From Yeosuana aquiaggeris (GTDB lineage: Bacteria; Bacteroidota; Bacteroidia; Flavobacteriales; Flavobacteriaceae), in NCBI RefSeq assembly GCF_044003965.1, contig NZ_JBAWKC010000003.1, positions 1-64,000 on the forward strand: DNA of 64,000 bases. The letters run 5' to 3'. Every line of letters begins with the position of its first letter. The stretch's first letter is position 1. Under the pieces are notes generated by a model. The model was not told where the DNA came from. It did not search any database and saw only the letters and a list, made by a program, of their open reading frames with translations. Made by a program: the position numbers and the translations under genes. Below are positions 8,492 through 16,106 of this stretch, in pieces.

Positions 8492-8499
8492 CAAATTTA
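8492..8499 (-). promoter_or_regulatory. -7 promoter box for the thioredoxin-like lipoprotein gene
   Basis: On the minus strand this reads TAAATTTG, matching TAnnTTTG, about 46 bases before the ATG at 8446. No well-spaced -33 element is evident. Confidence 0.4.
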
Positions 8500-8662
8500 T
8501 AGGTTGCAATCAAGATGGCTTGTTAAGACCTTGTTAAATATTTGATGATATAGGGTAGTAGTTTCATATTCAATTTGTTATAAGAATAAATTTTACGCAT
8601 TATATGTGATATTGCCTTTTAAAAATAAACAAACTAAGTTTCGTCTTATGGTTTGATTTTTC

Positions 8663-8670
8663 TACTTTTG
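8663..8670 (+). promoter_or_regulatory. -7 promoter box for the ABC-F gene
   Basis: TACTTTTG matches TAnnTTTG and lies 22 bases before the ATG at 8693. This leaves a short leader of about 16 bases. Confidence 0.5.
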
Positions 8671-8692
8671 CACAAAATTCAAAACAACCTTT

Positions 8693-10318
8693 ATGTTATC
8701 AGTATCAAACCTTTCAGTACAATTTGGAAAACGCATTTTATTTGATGAAGTAAATACAACATTTACTCAAGGTAATTGTTATGGAATTATTGGTGCTAAT
8801 GGTTCAGGGAAATCAACTTTCTTAAAAATAATTTCAGGTCAACAAGACCCAACATCAGGACAGGTTAGTTTAGAACCGGGTAAACGTATGTCTGTTTTTG
8901 AACAGAATCATAACCTGTATGATGAGCATACTGTTTTAGAGACCGTTTTAATGGGTAATAAGCCGCTTTTTAAAATAAAAGCTGAAATGGATGCTTTATA
9001 TGCTGATTATTCTGATGAGAATGCAGATAGAATAGGAGAACTTCAGGTTCAGTTTGAAGAAATGAATGGCTGGAATGCCGATAGTGACGCAGCGTCAATG
9101 CTTTCAAACTTAGAAATTAGTGAGGAATTACATTATATGTTAATGAAAGACCTTGATGGAAAGCAAAAAGTACGTGTGTTACTGGCTCAGGCTTTATTTG
9201 GTAATCCTGATGTATTGATTATGGATGAGCCTACCAATGATTTGGATTATGAAACCATTTCTTGGTTAGAAAACTTTTTGGCTAATTATGAGAACTGTGT
9301 TATTGTTGTATCGCATGACCGTCACTTTTTAGATGCGGTTTGTACACATGTTTCAGATATTGATTTTGGAAAAATTAACCATTATTCAGGAAACTATTCA
9401 TTTTGGTATGAATCTTCTCAATTAGCTGCGCGTCAACGTTCGCAACAAAACAAGAAAGCTGAAGAAAAGAAAAAGGAATTAGAAGAATTTATAAGACGAT
9501 TTTCTGCTAACGTGGCTAAAAGTAAACAAGCGACTAGTAGAAAAAAGATGATTGATAAATTGAATATTGGTGATATTAAACCAACTAGCAGGCGTTATCC
9601 AGCTATTATTTTTGAAAGGGAAAGAGAAGCTGGTGATCAAATTTTAAATATTCATGGATTAGAAGCTTCGATTGATGGGGAATTACTATTTAAAAATATA
9701 GATTTAAATCTTTCAAAAGGAGATAAAGTAGTGGTTTACTCAAAGGATTCAAGAGCTACAACGGCCTTTTATCAAATTTTAAATGGTAAAGAAAAAGCAG
9801 ATTCTGGTGAATTTTCTTGGGGTATTACTACCACACAATCTTATTTGCCACTTGATAATAGTGAGTTTTTTGACAATAGTATGACATTAGTTGATTGGTT
9901 AAGACAATGGGCAACTACTGAAGAAGAGCGTGAAGAAGTTTATATTCGTGGGTTTTTAGGAAAAATGATTTTTAGCGGGGAGGAAGCTTTAAAAAAATCA
10001 AACGTTCTTTCAGGGGGTGAAAAAGTGCGTTGTATGTTAAGTAGAATGATGATGCTAAGAGCCAATGTATTGATGTTAGATGAACCTACAAATCATTTGG
10101 ATCTTGAAAGTATTACGGCTTTCAATAACTCCTTAACAAATTTTAAAGGCACTATATTGTTTACTACTCATGATCATGAATTTGCTCAGACGGTAGCCAA
10201 TAGAGTAATAGAATTAACGCCTAATGGAATAATTGATAGGCATACTACATTTGATGAATATATGCAAGATCCAAAAATTAAGGAGTTACGTTCAAAAATG
10301 TATTCTGTAACGGCTTAA
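8693..10318 (+). CDS. ABC-F family ATPase, YbiT type
   Basis: A 541-residue soluble protein with two ATP-binding cassettes joined by a charged helical linker (about residues 240-310, rich in Lys/Glu/Arg). It has no membrane domain, as in ABC-F translation factors that act at the ribosomal E site. NBD1 has Walker A GANGSGKST (34-42), Walker B LIMDEPTNDLD and SHDRHFL, but its signature is replaced by DLDGKQ (153-158). NBD2 has the signature LSGGE (439-443) and MLDEPTNHLD, but its Walker A is YSKDSRATT (349-357), lacking the P-loop. Only one of the two composite ATP sites therefore looks competent. The wording around VRVLLAQALFGNPD resembles YbiT. It is monocistronic and convergent with the DUF2007 gene. 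Confidence 0.9.
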   Translation: MLSVSNLSVQFGKRILFDEVNTTFTQGNCYGIIGANGSGKSTFLKIISGQQDPTSGQVSLEPGKRMSVFEQNHNLYDEHTVLETVLMGNKPLFKIKAEMDALYADYSDENADRIGELQVQFEEMNGWNADSDAASMLSNLEISEELHYMLMKDLDGKQKVRVLLAQALFGNPDVLIMDEPTNDLDYETISWLENFLANYENCVIVVSHDRHFLDAVCTHVSDIDFGKINHYSGNYSFWYESSQLAARQRSQQNKKAEEKKKELEEFIRRFSANVAKSKQATSRKKMIDKLNIGDIKPTSRRYPAIIFEREREAGDQILNIHGLEASIDGELLFKNIDLNLSKGDKVVVYSKDSRATTAFYQILNGKEKADSGEFSWGITTTQSYLPLDNSEFFDNSMTLVDWLRQWATTEEEREEVYIRGFLGKMIFSGEEALKKSNVLSGGEKVRCMLSRMMMLRANVLMLDEPTNHLDLESITAFNNSLTNFKGTILFTTHDHEFAQTVANRVIELTPNGIIDRHTTFDEYMQDPKIKELRSKMYSVTA

Positions 10319-10325
10319 ATATATA

Positions 10326-10562
10326 TTAGTCTTTTAAGTTGGACCTAATTTCCTCAACTATTGGGACTGCTTTGTCCACTTCATCTTTATGAACATAAAT
10401 TCTTTGGAGATTTGGATTAGTGGCACCAAAAATTGAGATTAAACCAGATTCTGTTTCATCTTTTACCACAGCGTTTATGCCTATTTCTTCAAGGGCGCTA
10501 ATCATTTGTTGAACAATAATAAAACTTCCTGTGTATATTTTTATATAGTTAGAATCTTTCAT
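10326..10562 (-). CDS. DUF2007 domain-containing protein
   Basis: A 78-residue soluble protein with the GlnB-like alpha/beta pattern of the DUF2007 (putative signal transducing) family: an initial strand IKIYTGSF, helix IIVQQMISALEEIGI, strand AVVKDE, and a final IYVHKDEVDKAVPIVEEI helix. The family is widespread in Bacteroidota and has no firmly known role. It ends 7 bases from the convergent ABC-F gene. No partner gene points to its job. Confidence 0.8.
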   Translation of the reverse strand: MKDSNYIKIYTGSFIIVQQMISALEEIGINAVVKDETESGLISIFGATNPNLQRIYVHKDEVDKAVPIVEEIRSNLKD

Positions 10563-10670
10563 TGTTTTAAAAATTTAGGTTCTATTAAAGATACAATATT
10601 TTGAATTAAGGGTGCCTTTAATTACTCATTATACCGGAAAAATATTTTTTTAATTAAATAGCAATAGTTT

Positions 10671-10678
10671 TATATTTG
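10671..10678 (+). promoter_or_regulatory. -7 promoter box for the cold-shock gene
   Basis: TATATTTG is a full match to TAnnTTTG, 27 bases upstream of the GTG start. The leader would be only about 20 nt, unlike the long structured 5' UTRs of enterobacterial csp genes. Confidence 0.5.
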
Positions 10679-10705
10679 TTATCATAATTAATATTTTAAA
10701 GTCTA

Positions 10706-10900
10706 GTGAAAAACGGTACAGTAAAATTCTTCAATGAATCTAAAGGATTTGGATTTATTATTGAAGGCGGTTCTTCAAATGAGTATTTTGTGCACGTCTC
10801 TGGTTTAATTGACAAGATCGCAGAAGGCAACAAAGTAGAATTTGAGTTAAAAGATGGTAAAAAAGGATTAAACGCAGTTAACGTAAAAGTTATAAAATAA
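10706..10900 (+). CDS. Cold-shock domain protein (CspA family)
   Basis: A 64-residue single cold-shock domain. RNP1 is seen as SKGFGFIIE and RNP2 as EYFVHVSGL, preceded by the standard opening NGTVKFFNE. Such proteins bind single-stranded nucleic acid and act as RNA chaperones. The frame starts with GTG at 10706. No upstream in-frame ATG is available, and the GTG is exactly where homologues begin. It is a single-gene unit with a promoter box shortly upstream and a GC-rich hairpin after the stop. Confidence 0.92.
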   Translation: MKNGTVKFFNESKGFGFIIEGGSSNEYFVHVSGLIDKIAEGNKVEFELKDGKKGLNAVNVKVIK

Positions 10901-10927
10901 GCGGTTTTAATTTTTGTTAAATGGAAG

Positions 10928-10948
10928 AAGCCTGCTTTTTGCAGGCTT
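10928..10948 (+). terminator. Terminator-like hairpin after the cold-shock gene
   Basis: AAGCCTGC and GCAGGCTT form an 8-bp perfect stem with a TTTTT loop. The T-tract after it is weak (AATTATTT), so termination strength is uncertain. Confidence 0.55.
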
Positions 10949-10979
10949 AATTATTTAAAATATGCTTATAAATGAATTA

Positions 10980-11999
10980 TTAATTATTAGCTTTATCTAC
11001 AGTTATTCGTTTATTTCTGTTTGTTAACTCCCAGGCTGTGTAAAAAATAAGTTGAGCTCTTTTTGCTAGCAAATCATATTCTATTTTATCTGGAGTATCA
11101 GATGGTCTATGATAATCGGCATGCGTCCCATTAAAATAAAAAATTACCGGAATATTATTTTTAGCGAAATTGTAATGATCAGACCGGTAATAAAATCTGT
11201 TGGGATCATTATCATCATTATAGGTATAATCAAATTCCATTTGGAAATATCTTTCATTGACTTCTTCAGAAATATTATGAAGCTCAGTACTTAATTTATC
11301 AGATCCAATCAAATATAAATAATCAGTATTATCCAAATGTTTAGGATCAATTCGCCCTATCATATCAATATTTAAGTCGGCAATTGTATTTATTAATGGA
11401 AAAATGGGATCCACATCAGTATAATATCTTGATCCGTAAAGCCCTAATTCCTCTCCGGTTACATGTAGAAATAATATTGATCTTTTAGGCCTGTTTCCAT
11501 CATTAATAGCTGCTTTAAAAGCTTTTGCAATTTCTAAAACAGCAACGGTACCTGAGCCATCATCATCAGCGCCGTTATTTATCTGCCCGTCACTCGAAAT
11601 ACCAATATGGTCTAAATGAGCCGATAAAACTAAAACTTCATTTGGTTTTTCAGAACCCTCAATAAAGGCCACCACATTTTCAGAAGCTTTTATGCCACTT
11701 TTAAAAAACGATTCTGGTATTTCTTGAAAATAATCGTTATTGCCCAGTGGTGAAGGAATACCATTATTTAAATAAAATTCTTTAATGAACTCAACGGCTT
11801 TTTTTTGACCAGGCTCACCAGTGCGTCTTCCCTCAAATTCATCAGAGGCATAGATGTAAAGCGCTTCTTTAAGTGCTTCTGAGGTAATGGTGCTGGCATA
11901 TTTAGAAATATCAATTTCTTTTTCAAATGTTGATGTATTGTTTTGACTGTTACAATATTGTAAGCTCAAAAAACTTAATAGAAAAACTATTTTTTTCAT
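10980..11999 (-). CDS. Exported M28 family zinc aminopeptidase (copy 2 of tandem pair)
   Basis: The protein is 339 aa. A signal peptide (FLLSFLSLQYCNSQ) opens it; the Cys near residue 16 may make it a lipoprotein, though Tyr before the Cys is unusual. The M28 co-catalytic zinc site is complete: SAHLDHIG, NNGADDDGSGT, TGEELGLYGS, LNIDMIGR and RSDHYNF. These enzymes remove N-terminal residues from peptides outside the cytoplasm. It lies 19 bases downstream of a closely similar gene (12019-13062), sharing nearly every motif and the same length. It is therefore the second gene of a duplicated pair, probably on one transcript. Substrate preference is not deducible. Confidence 0.88.
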   Translation of the reverse strand: MKKIVFLLSFLSLQYCNSQNNTSTFEKEIDISKYASTITSEALKEALYIYASDEFEGRRTGEPGQKKAVEFIKEFYLNNGIPSPLGNNDYFQEIPESFFKSGIKASENVVAFIEGSEKPNEVLVLSAHLDHIGISSDGQINNGADDDGSGTVAVLEIAKAFKAAINDGNRPKRSILFLHVTGEELGLYGSRYYTDVDPIFPLINTIADLNIDMIGRIDPKHLDNTDYLYLIGSDKLSTELHNISEEVNERYFQMEFDYTYNDDNDPNRFYYRSDHYNFAKNNIPVIFYFNGTHADYHRPSDTPDKIEYDLLAKRAQLIFYTAWELTNRNKRITVDKANN

Positions 12000-12018
12000 T
12001 ATTATAATGTTTTACATA

Positions 12019-13062
12019 TTAATTGATAATTCCGTTGTCAACTTTTATTCGATGATCAAGATTTGCTAATTGCCAGGCAGTTGCGAATATTAATTTTGAA
12101 CGCTTGGCCAATAATTCAAAATCAATTTTATCTGAAGTATCTGTTGGTTTGTGGTAATCGGCATGTTCACCGTTAAAATAAAAAATAATTGGAATATTCT
12201 TTTCAGCAAAATTATAGTGATCAGAACGATTGTAGTAATGATTACTATCATTTTCTGCGTTATATCTGTAATCCAAATTTATATTGTAAAAGGTCGTATT
12301 TACTTTTTCTGATAAATAATGGAGTTCAGTACTGAGTCTGTCAGAACCAATTAAATATAAATAATCTTTATTATTTTCATGAGCTTTATCCACCCTTCCA
12401 ATCATATCAATATTTAGGTCAGCAACCGTATTGTTTAATGGAAAAGCTGGATGGGTAATATAATATTCAGAACCCAATTTGCCTATTTCTTCGGCTGTAA
12501 CATGAAGAAACAAAATACTTCTTTTAGGACTATGTCCTTCATTTTCTGCAATTTTAAAAGCCTGCGCAATTTCCATCAGAGAAGAAGTGCCTGAACCGTT
12601 ATCATCTGCTCCATTGTTTATTTCACCATCCGTGATTCCTAAATGATCATAATGCGCAGATATTATTAAAACTTCACCTGGTATTTCAGAACCTTTAATA
12701 TACGCCAATACATTCTCTGAAGATTCATTACTTTTTGGTAAAAATGTATTTGGAATAGACTGAAAATAATTATTGTCATCCAATGGGGACGCAATATCCT
12801 GTGATTGATAGTAACTTTTAAGATATTCGGCAGCTAATTTTTGTCCCATTTCACCTGTAGCTCTACCTAATAGCTCGTCGTCTGAGATAATTAAAAGATG
12901 TTCTTTTAAATCTTTTGGAGTGATAGATTCTGCATATTTGATAACTAAAGAGCTGTCAATAATATGAATATTATCTTTTAAATTTTGAATTTTTGTTGTG
13001 TATCTTGTAGATGAACATGAACCAACTAAGGCAAAAGCTGAGGCAATAAAGAAAATTTTCAT
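12019..13062 (-). CDS. M28 family zinc aminopeptidase lipoprotein (copy 1 of tandem pair)
   Basis: A 347-residue paralogue of the next gene. The N-terminus is a lipoprotein signal (FALVGSCSST, Cys at residue 16). Zinc-site motifs are intact: SAHYDHLGI, NNGADDNGSGT, TAEEIGKLGS, LNIDMIGRV and RSDHYNF. As the first gene of a two-gene operon it carries the promoter side, facing about 390 bases of non-coding sequence. The two copies differ mainly in the N-terminal 60 residues and in loops such as YRYNAENDSNHYY against YTYNDDNDPNRFY. This suggests an old duplication that has diverged in specificity. Confidence 0.88.
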   Translation of the reverse strand: MKIFFIASAFALVGSCSSTRYTTKIQNLKDNIHIIDSSLVIKYAESITPKDLKEHLLIISDDELLGRATGEMGQKLAAEYLKSYYQSQDIASPLDDNNYFQSIPNTFLPKSNESSENVLAYIKGSEIPGEVLIISAHYDHLGITDGEINNGADDNGSGTSSLMEIAQAFKIAENEGHSPKRSILFLHVTAEEIGKLGSEYYITHPAFPLNNTVADLNIDMIGRVDKAHENNKDYLYLIGSDRLSTELHYLSEKVNTTFYNINLDYRYNAENDSNHYYNRSDHYNFAEKNIPIIFYFNGEHADYHKPTDTSDKIDFELLAKRSKLIFATAWQLANLDHRIKVDNGIIN

Positions 13063-13450
13063 TGAGAGAATTATATTTCTAGAGTCAAATATAACAAAAA
13101 ACCGTAAAAACTTTGTTTAGACAAGTCTAATATCATCTAAATTAAGTTCTTCTTATTCTATTATTAGTATTTCTATTCATTCTGCTTCTTTCTCTTTTAA
13201 TATTTTAAGAGTTAGTTATTTAATGATTTGTAAATAGGGCTTTGAAAGTTGTCACTTCCAAAGAAACAAATTTTAGTAAAAAAATAAAATAAATTACTTT
13301 TCGCAGCGTATATAATGGTAATTATTATGTTGAGAATACAACGGTTTAATTTATGATTTTTTGAATATAACATGTTCTTCAACTGACTTTTGTCATAGTT
13401 TTAGTGGTTTTCAAAGGTTATATTTATTAATAATTTTAAACACCAAATAG
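13063..13450. other. Intergenic region between divergent M28 and universal stress genes
   Basis: These 388 bases hold no credible gene. They must contain both promoters. Near 13419 TATATTTA is one mismatch from the -7 consensus for the stress-protein gene. An imperfect palindrome centred on AACATGTT lies at 13361-13382. I see nothing else here. Confidence 0.6.
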
Positions 13451-14299
13451 ATGAAATCAATACTACTGCCAACGGATTTCTCTAAGAATTCAGTAAACGC
13501 AATTAATTATGCAATGGCTTTATTTAAGGACGTCCCTTGCGACTTTTATTTATTAAACGTTCAAAAAGCTTCTTCGTTCATTTCTGATGACATGATGGTA
13601 ATGGCATCATCGGCAACTATATATCAAACAATAATTGATGTTTCCAAAAAATCAATTGCAAATTTGATAACAAAGCTTGAAACCAAATATAAAAATGATA
13701 AACACACTTTTCATTCAGTTGTAGATTATGATAATTTTATAGATTCTATTAATCAAGTGACTCTCAATAAACAAATAGACCTCATAGTTATGGGAACCAA
13801 AGGAGCTACTGGATTAGAGAAAGTTATTTTTGGAAGTAATACTGTACATGTTATGCAGCGTTGTGTAGCTCCGGTATTGGCAATTCCTGATGGTTGTTTA
13901 TTTACAAACTTAAATAGAATAGCTTTTACTACAAATTATTTGACTTTACATAATATTGAAGAGTTAAGACCACTTAAAGAATTAGTTACTCTTTATAATT
14001 CTAAATTGAATGTACTTCATTTCGATGATATTGAAGGCATTAGTGATCAGAGAAAGGAAAATAAAAAGTTTTTAAAAACATATTTTAGTGATGTCACCTA
14101 TGAAAATATTGATTCTTTTAGCACCGATTTATACAAAACGCTTGAAGAATATGTTCATGCCAATGACATTAAATTAATTGCTATGATGCGTAAAAAACAT
14201 ACGTTTTTAGAACGTTTGTTTAATAGGCATCCCGAAGAAACCCTAGCATTTAATATCGATATTCCATTTTTAGTAATGGAAAACACTTTAATTATTTGA
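13451..14299 (+). CDS. Universal stress protein, tandem UspA domains
   Basis: The protein is 282 aa with two Usp domains. The first (residues 1-145) begins MKSILLPTDFS and carries the ATP-binding signature GTKGATGLEKVIFGSNT followed by CVAPVLAIP. The second (about 150-282) begins RIAFTTNYLT and ends NIDIPFLVMEN. It keeps the fold pattern but has lost the glycine-rich nucleotide motif (MMRKKHTFLERLF in its place). Such one-site tandem proteins are common in Bacteroidota and respond to starvation or stress. It is soluble and cytoplasmic. The long AT-rich upstream region is the likely control region. The next gene, DUF4870, follows about 100 bases later. Confidence 0.88.
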   Translation: MKSILLPTDFSKNSVNAINYAMALFKDVPCDFYLLNVQKASSFISDDMMVMASSATIYQTIIDVSKKSIANLITKLETKYKNDKHTFHSVVDYDNFIDSINQVTLNKQIDLIVMGTKGATGLEKVIFGSNTVHVMQRCVAPVLAIPDGCLFTNLNRIAFTTNYLTLHNIEELRPLKELVTLYNSKLNVLHFDDIEGISDQRKENKKFLKTYFSDVTYENIDSFSTDLYKTLEEYVHANDIKLIAMMRKKHTFLERLFNRHPEETLAFNIDIPFLVMENTLII

Positions 14300-14397
14300 A
14301 TCCTTCTTAAGAAGTAAGGTGTTAAATGATGTTATTAGATTGTAACATTTTTTGTCATCGATCGTCTTACTATTATATCAATCAACAGACATTAACC

Positions 14398-14739
14398 ATG
14401 ATGAGAGAAGATAAGCAACTTTTAGTAATAACCCATTTAAGTCAGCTTGCAACTTTATTGACAGGTTTTGGGGGCTTAATCATCCCTTTAATTATTTGGG
14501 CGACTCAAAAGGAAAAAGTTTATCAAATGGATGAACAAGGCAAGCGCATTATTAATTTTCAATTAAGTCTACTAGTTTATGCTTTAATTTGTATTCCTTT
14601 AATTTTTTTACTAGGATTAGGAATTCTTTTATTGATTGGTATAGGAATTATTTCAGTAGTTTTCCCCATTATAAATGCAATTAAATCTAATGATGGAGAA
14701 TCTCCAACATATCCTTTATCTCTTAATTTTATTAGTTAG
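14398..14739 (+). CDS. DUF4870 domain-containing membrane protein
   Basis: A small membrane protein of 113 residues from the ATG at 14398 (the adjacent ATG at 14401 is equally possible). It opens EDKQLLVITHLSQLATLL, then GGLIIPLIIWATQKE, the conserved QGKRIINFQLSLLVYAL, and a last long hydrophobic stretch. This is the pattern of the DUF4870/Tic20-like family with about three membrane segments. A frame open from 14326 would add 24 residues with no family resemblance and is rejected. Function is unknown. A strong hairpin follows the gene. Confidence 0.8.
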   Translation: MMREDKQLLVITHLSQLATLLTGFGGLIIPLIIWATQKEKVYQMDEQGKRIINFQLSLLVYALICIPLIFLLGLGILLLIGIGIISVVFPIINAIKSNDGESPTYPLSLNFIS

Positions 14740-14760
14740 TTTAGTTAGAACGAGATAAAT

Positions 14761-14789
14761 AAAAAGCTCACCATTTGGTGAGCTTTTTT
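14761..14789. terminator. Bidirectional terminator between DUF4870 gene and dnaN
   Basis: AAAAAGCTCACC and GGTGAGCTTTTT form a 12-bp perfect stem with a 4-base loop. A and T runs on both sides suit the two convergent genes. Confidence 0.85.
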
Positions 14790-14811
14790 AATATATAAAA
14801 ATAAATATTTT

Positions 14812-15930
14812 TTAATTATTAAGCATTACTGGCATGACTAACATCGTAATAAATTCACCTGAATCTAGACCGTCAATAGGTGTTAAAATACCAGCACGGT
14901 TAGGTAAGCTCATTTCTAGTTTGACTTCATCTGCATTCAAATTATTTAACATTTCTGTTAAAAACCTTGAATTAAAACCAATTTGCATGTCATCCCCTTG
15001 ATAATCACAGGTCAATCGTTCTTCAGCTTTATTACTGTAGTCAATATCTTCAGCAGAAATATTTAATTCAGCACCAGCAATTTTTAATCTTATTTGATGG
15101 GTTGTTTTATTTGAGAAAATACTAACACGTCTTACAGAATTTAAAAATTGGGTTCGGTCTATCACTAACTTATTAGGGTTTTCTTTAGGTATAACAGCTT
15201 CGTAATTAGGATATTTACCATCAATCAATCGACAAATTAATTGCGAGTTTTCAAAGGTAAATTTGGCGTTAGAATCATTATATTCAATAACAACTTCTTC
15301 TTCACTACCAGCCAAAATCCCTTTTAAAAGATTTAAAGGTTTTTTTGGCATTATAAATTCTGCGGGTTGATTGGCTTTTACGTCTTCTCTTGTGTATTTT
15401 ACAAGTTTATGAGCATCAGTGGCAACAAAAGTTAATCCTTCAGAAGAAAATTGAAAAAACACACCACTCATTACAGGACGTAAATCATCATTTCCGGCAG
15501 CAAAAATTGTTTTACTGATTGCAGTGGCTAAAACATCACCAGTTATAATTGTTTTACTAGGATCTTCTAGAGCTACAGATTTAGGAAATTCCTCACCATT
15601 GGCATATGCTAGTGCATATTTACCATGATTAGAACTTATTTCTATAGTATTATTATCTTCAACTTTAAATGTTAATGGCTGTTCAGGAAATGTTTTCAAG
15701 GTATCAAGCAATAAGCGAGCAGGAAGGGCAATACTTCCTTTACTATCACTTTCAACTTTAAGTTGAGAAACCATAGTAGTTTCTAAATCACTCGCAGAAA
15801 CGGTAAGTTTTGAATTATCTAATTCAAATAAAAAATTATCTAAAATAGGAAGTGTATTAGAACTGTTAATGACGCCTCCTAATACTTGCAATTGTTTTAA
15901 TAAATAGGTACTTGATACTATAAATTTCAT
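14812..15930 (-). CDS. dnaN: DNA polymerase III subunit beta (sliding clamp)
   Basis: The 372-residue length is standard for the bacterial clamp. It opens MKFIVSSTYLLKQLQVLGGV with the NTLPILDNFLFEL segment of domain I. Other typical parts are LETTMVSQLKVES, LPARLLLDTLK, the domain II RPVMSGVFFQF and ATDAHKLVKY, and the C-terminal hydrophobic-pocket tail ITMLVMPVML. It forms a dimeric ring that tethers the replicative polymerase. It is not next to dnaA here; its upstream neighbour is gldG, 176 bases away, so it likely has its own promoter. Confidence 0.95.
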   Translation of the reverse strand: MKFIVSSTYLLKQLQVLGGVINSSNTLPILDNFLFELDNSKLTVSASDLETTMVSQLKVESDSKGSIALPARLLLDTLKTFPEQPLTFKVEDNNTIEISSNHGKYALAYANGEEFPKSVALEDPSKTIITGDVLATAISKTIFAAGNDDLRPVMSGVFFQFSSEGLTFVATDAHKLVKYTREDVKANQPAEFIMPKKPLNLLKGILAGSEEEVVIEYNDSNAKFTFENSQLICRLIDGKYPNYEAVIPKENPNKLVIDRTQFLNSVRRVSIFSNKTTHQIRLKIAGAELNISAEDIDYSNKAEERLTCDYQGDDMQIGFNSRFLTEMLNNLNADEVKLEMSLPNRAGILTPIDGLDSGEFITMLVMPVMLNN

Positions 15931-16106
15931 TAGATTATTTATATTTTTTAATTGACAAATGTTGCATTCATTGGATTAAAATTTCCCTTTAAAAAAAAGT
16001 CTGAAATCATGAATGGTTCATGTATTTATAATTCGTTTAGTTTTAAAAAATGCTATTTACAAATATATTCCATACAGACTAATATAGGAAACAAACTTAT
16101 TAACAT

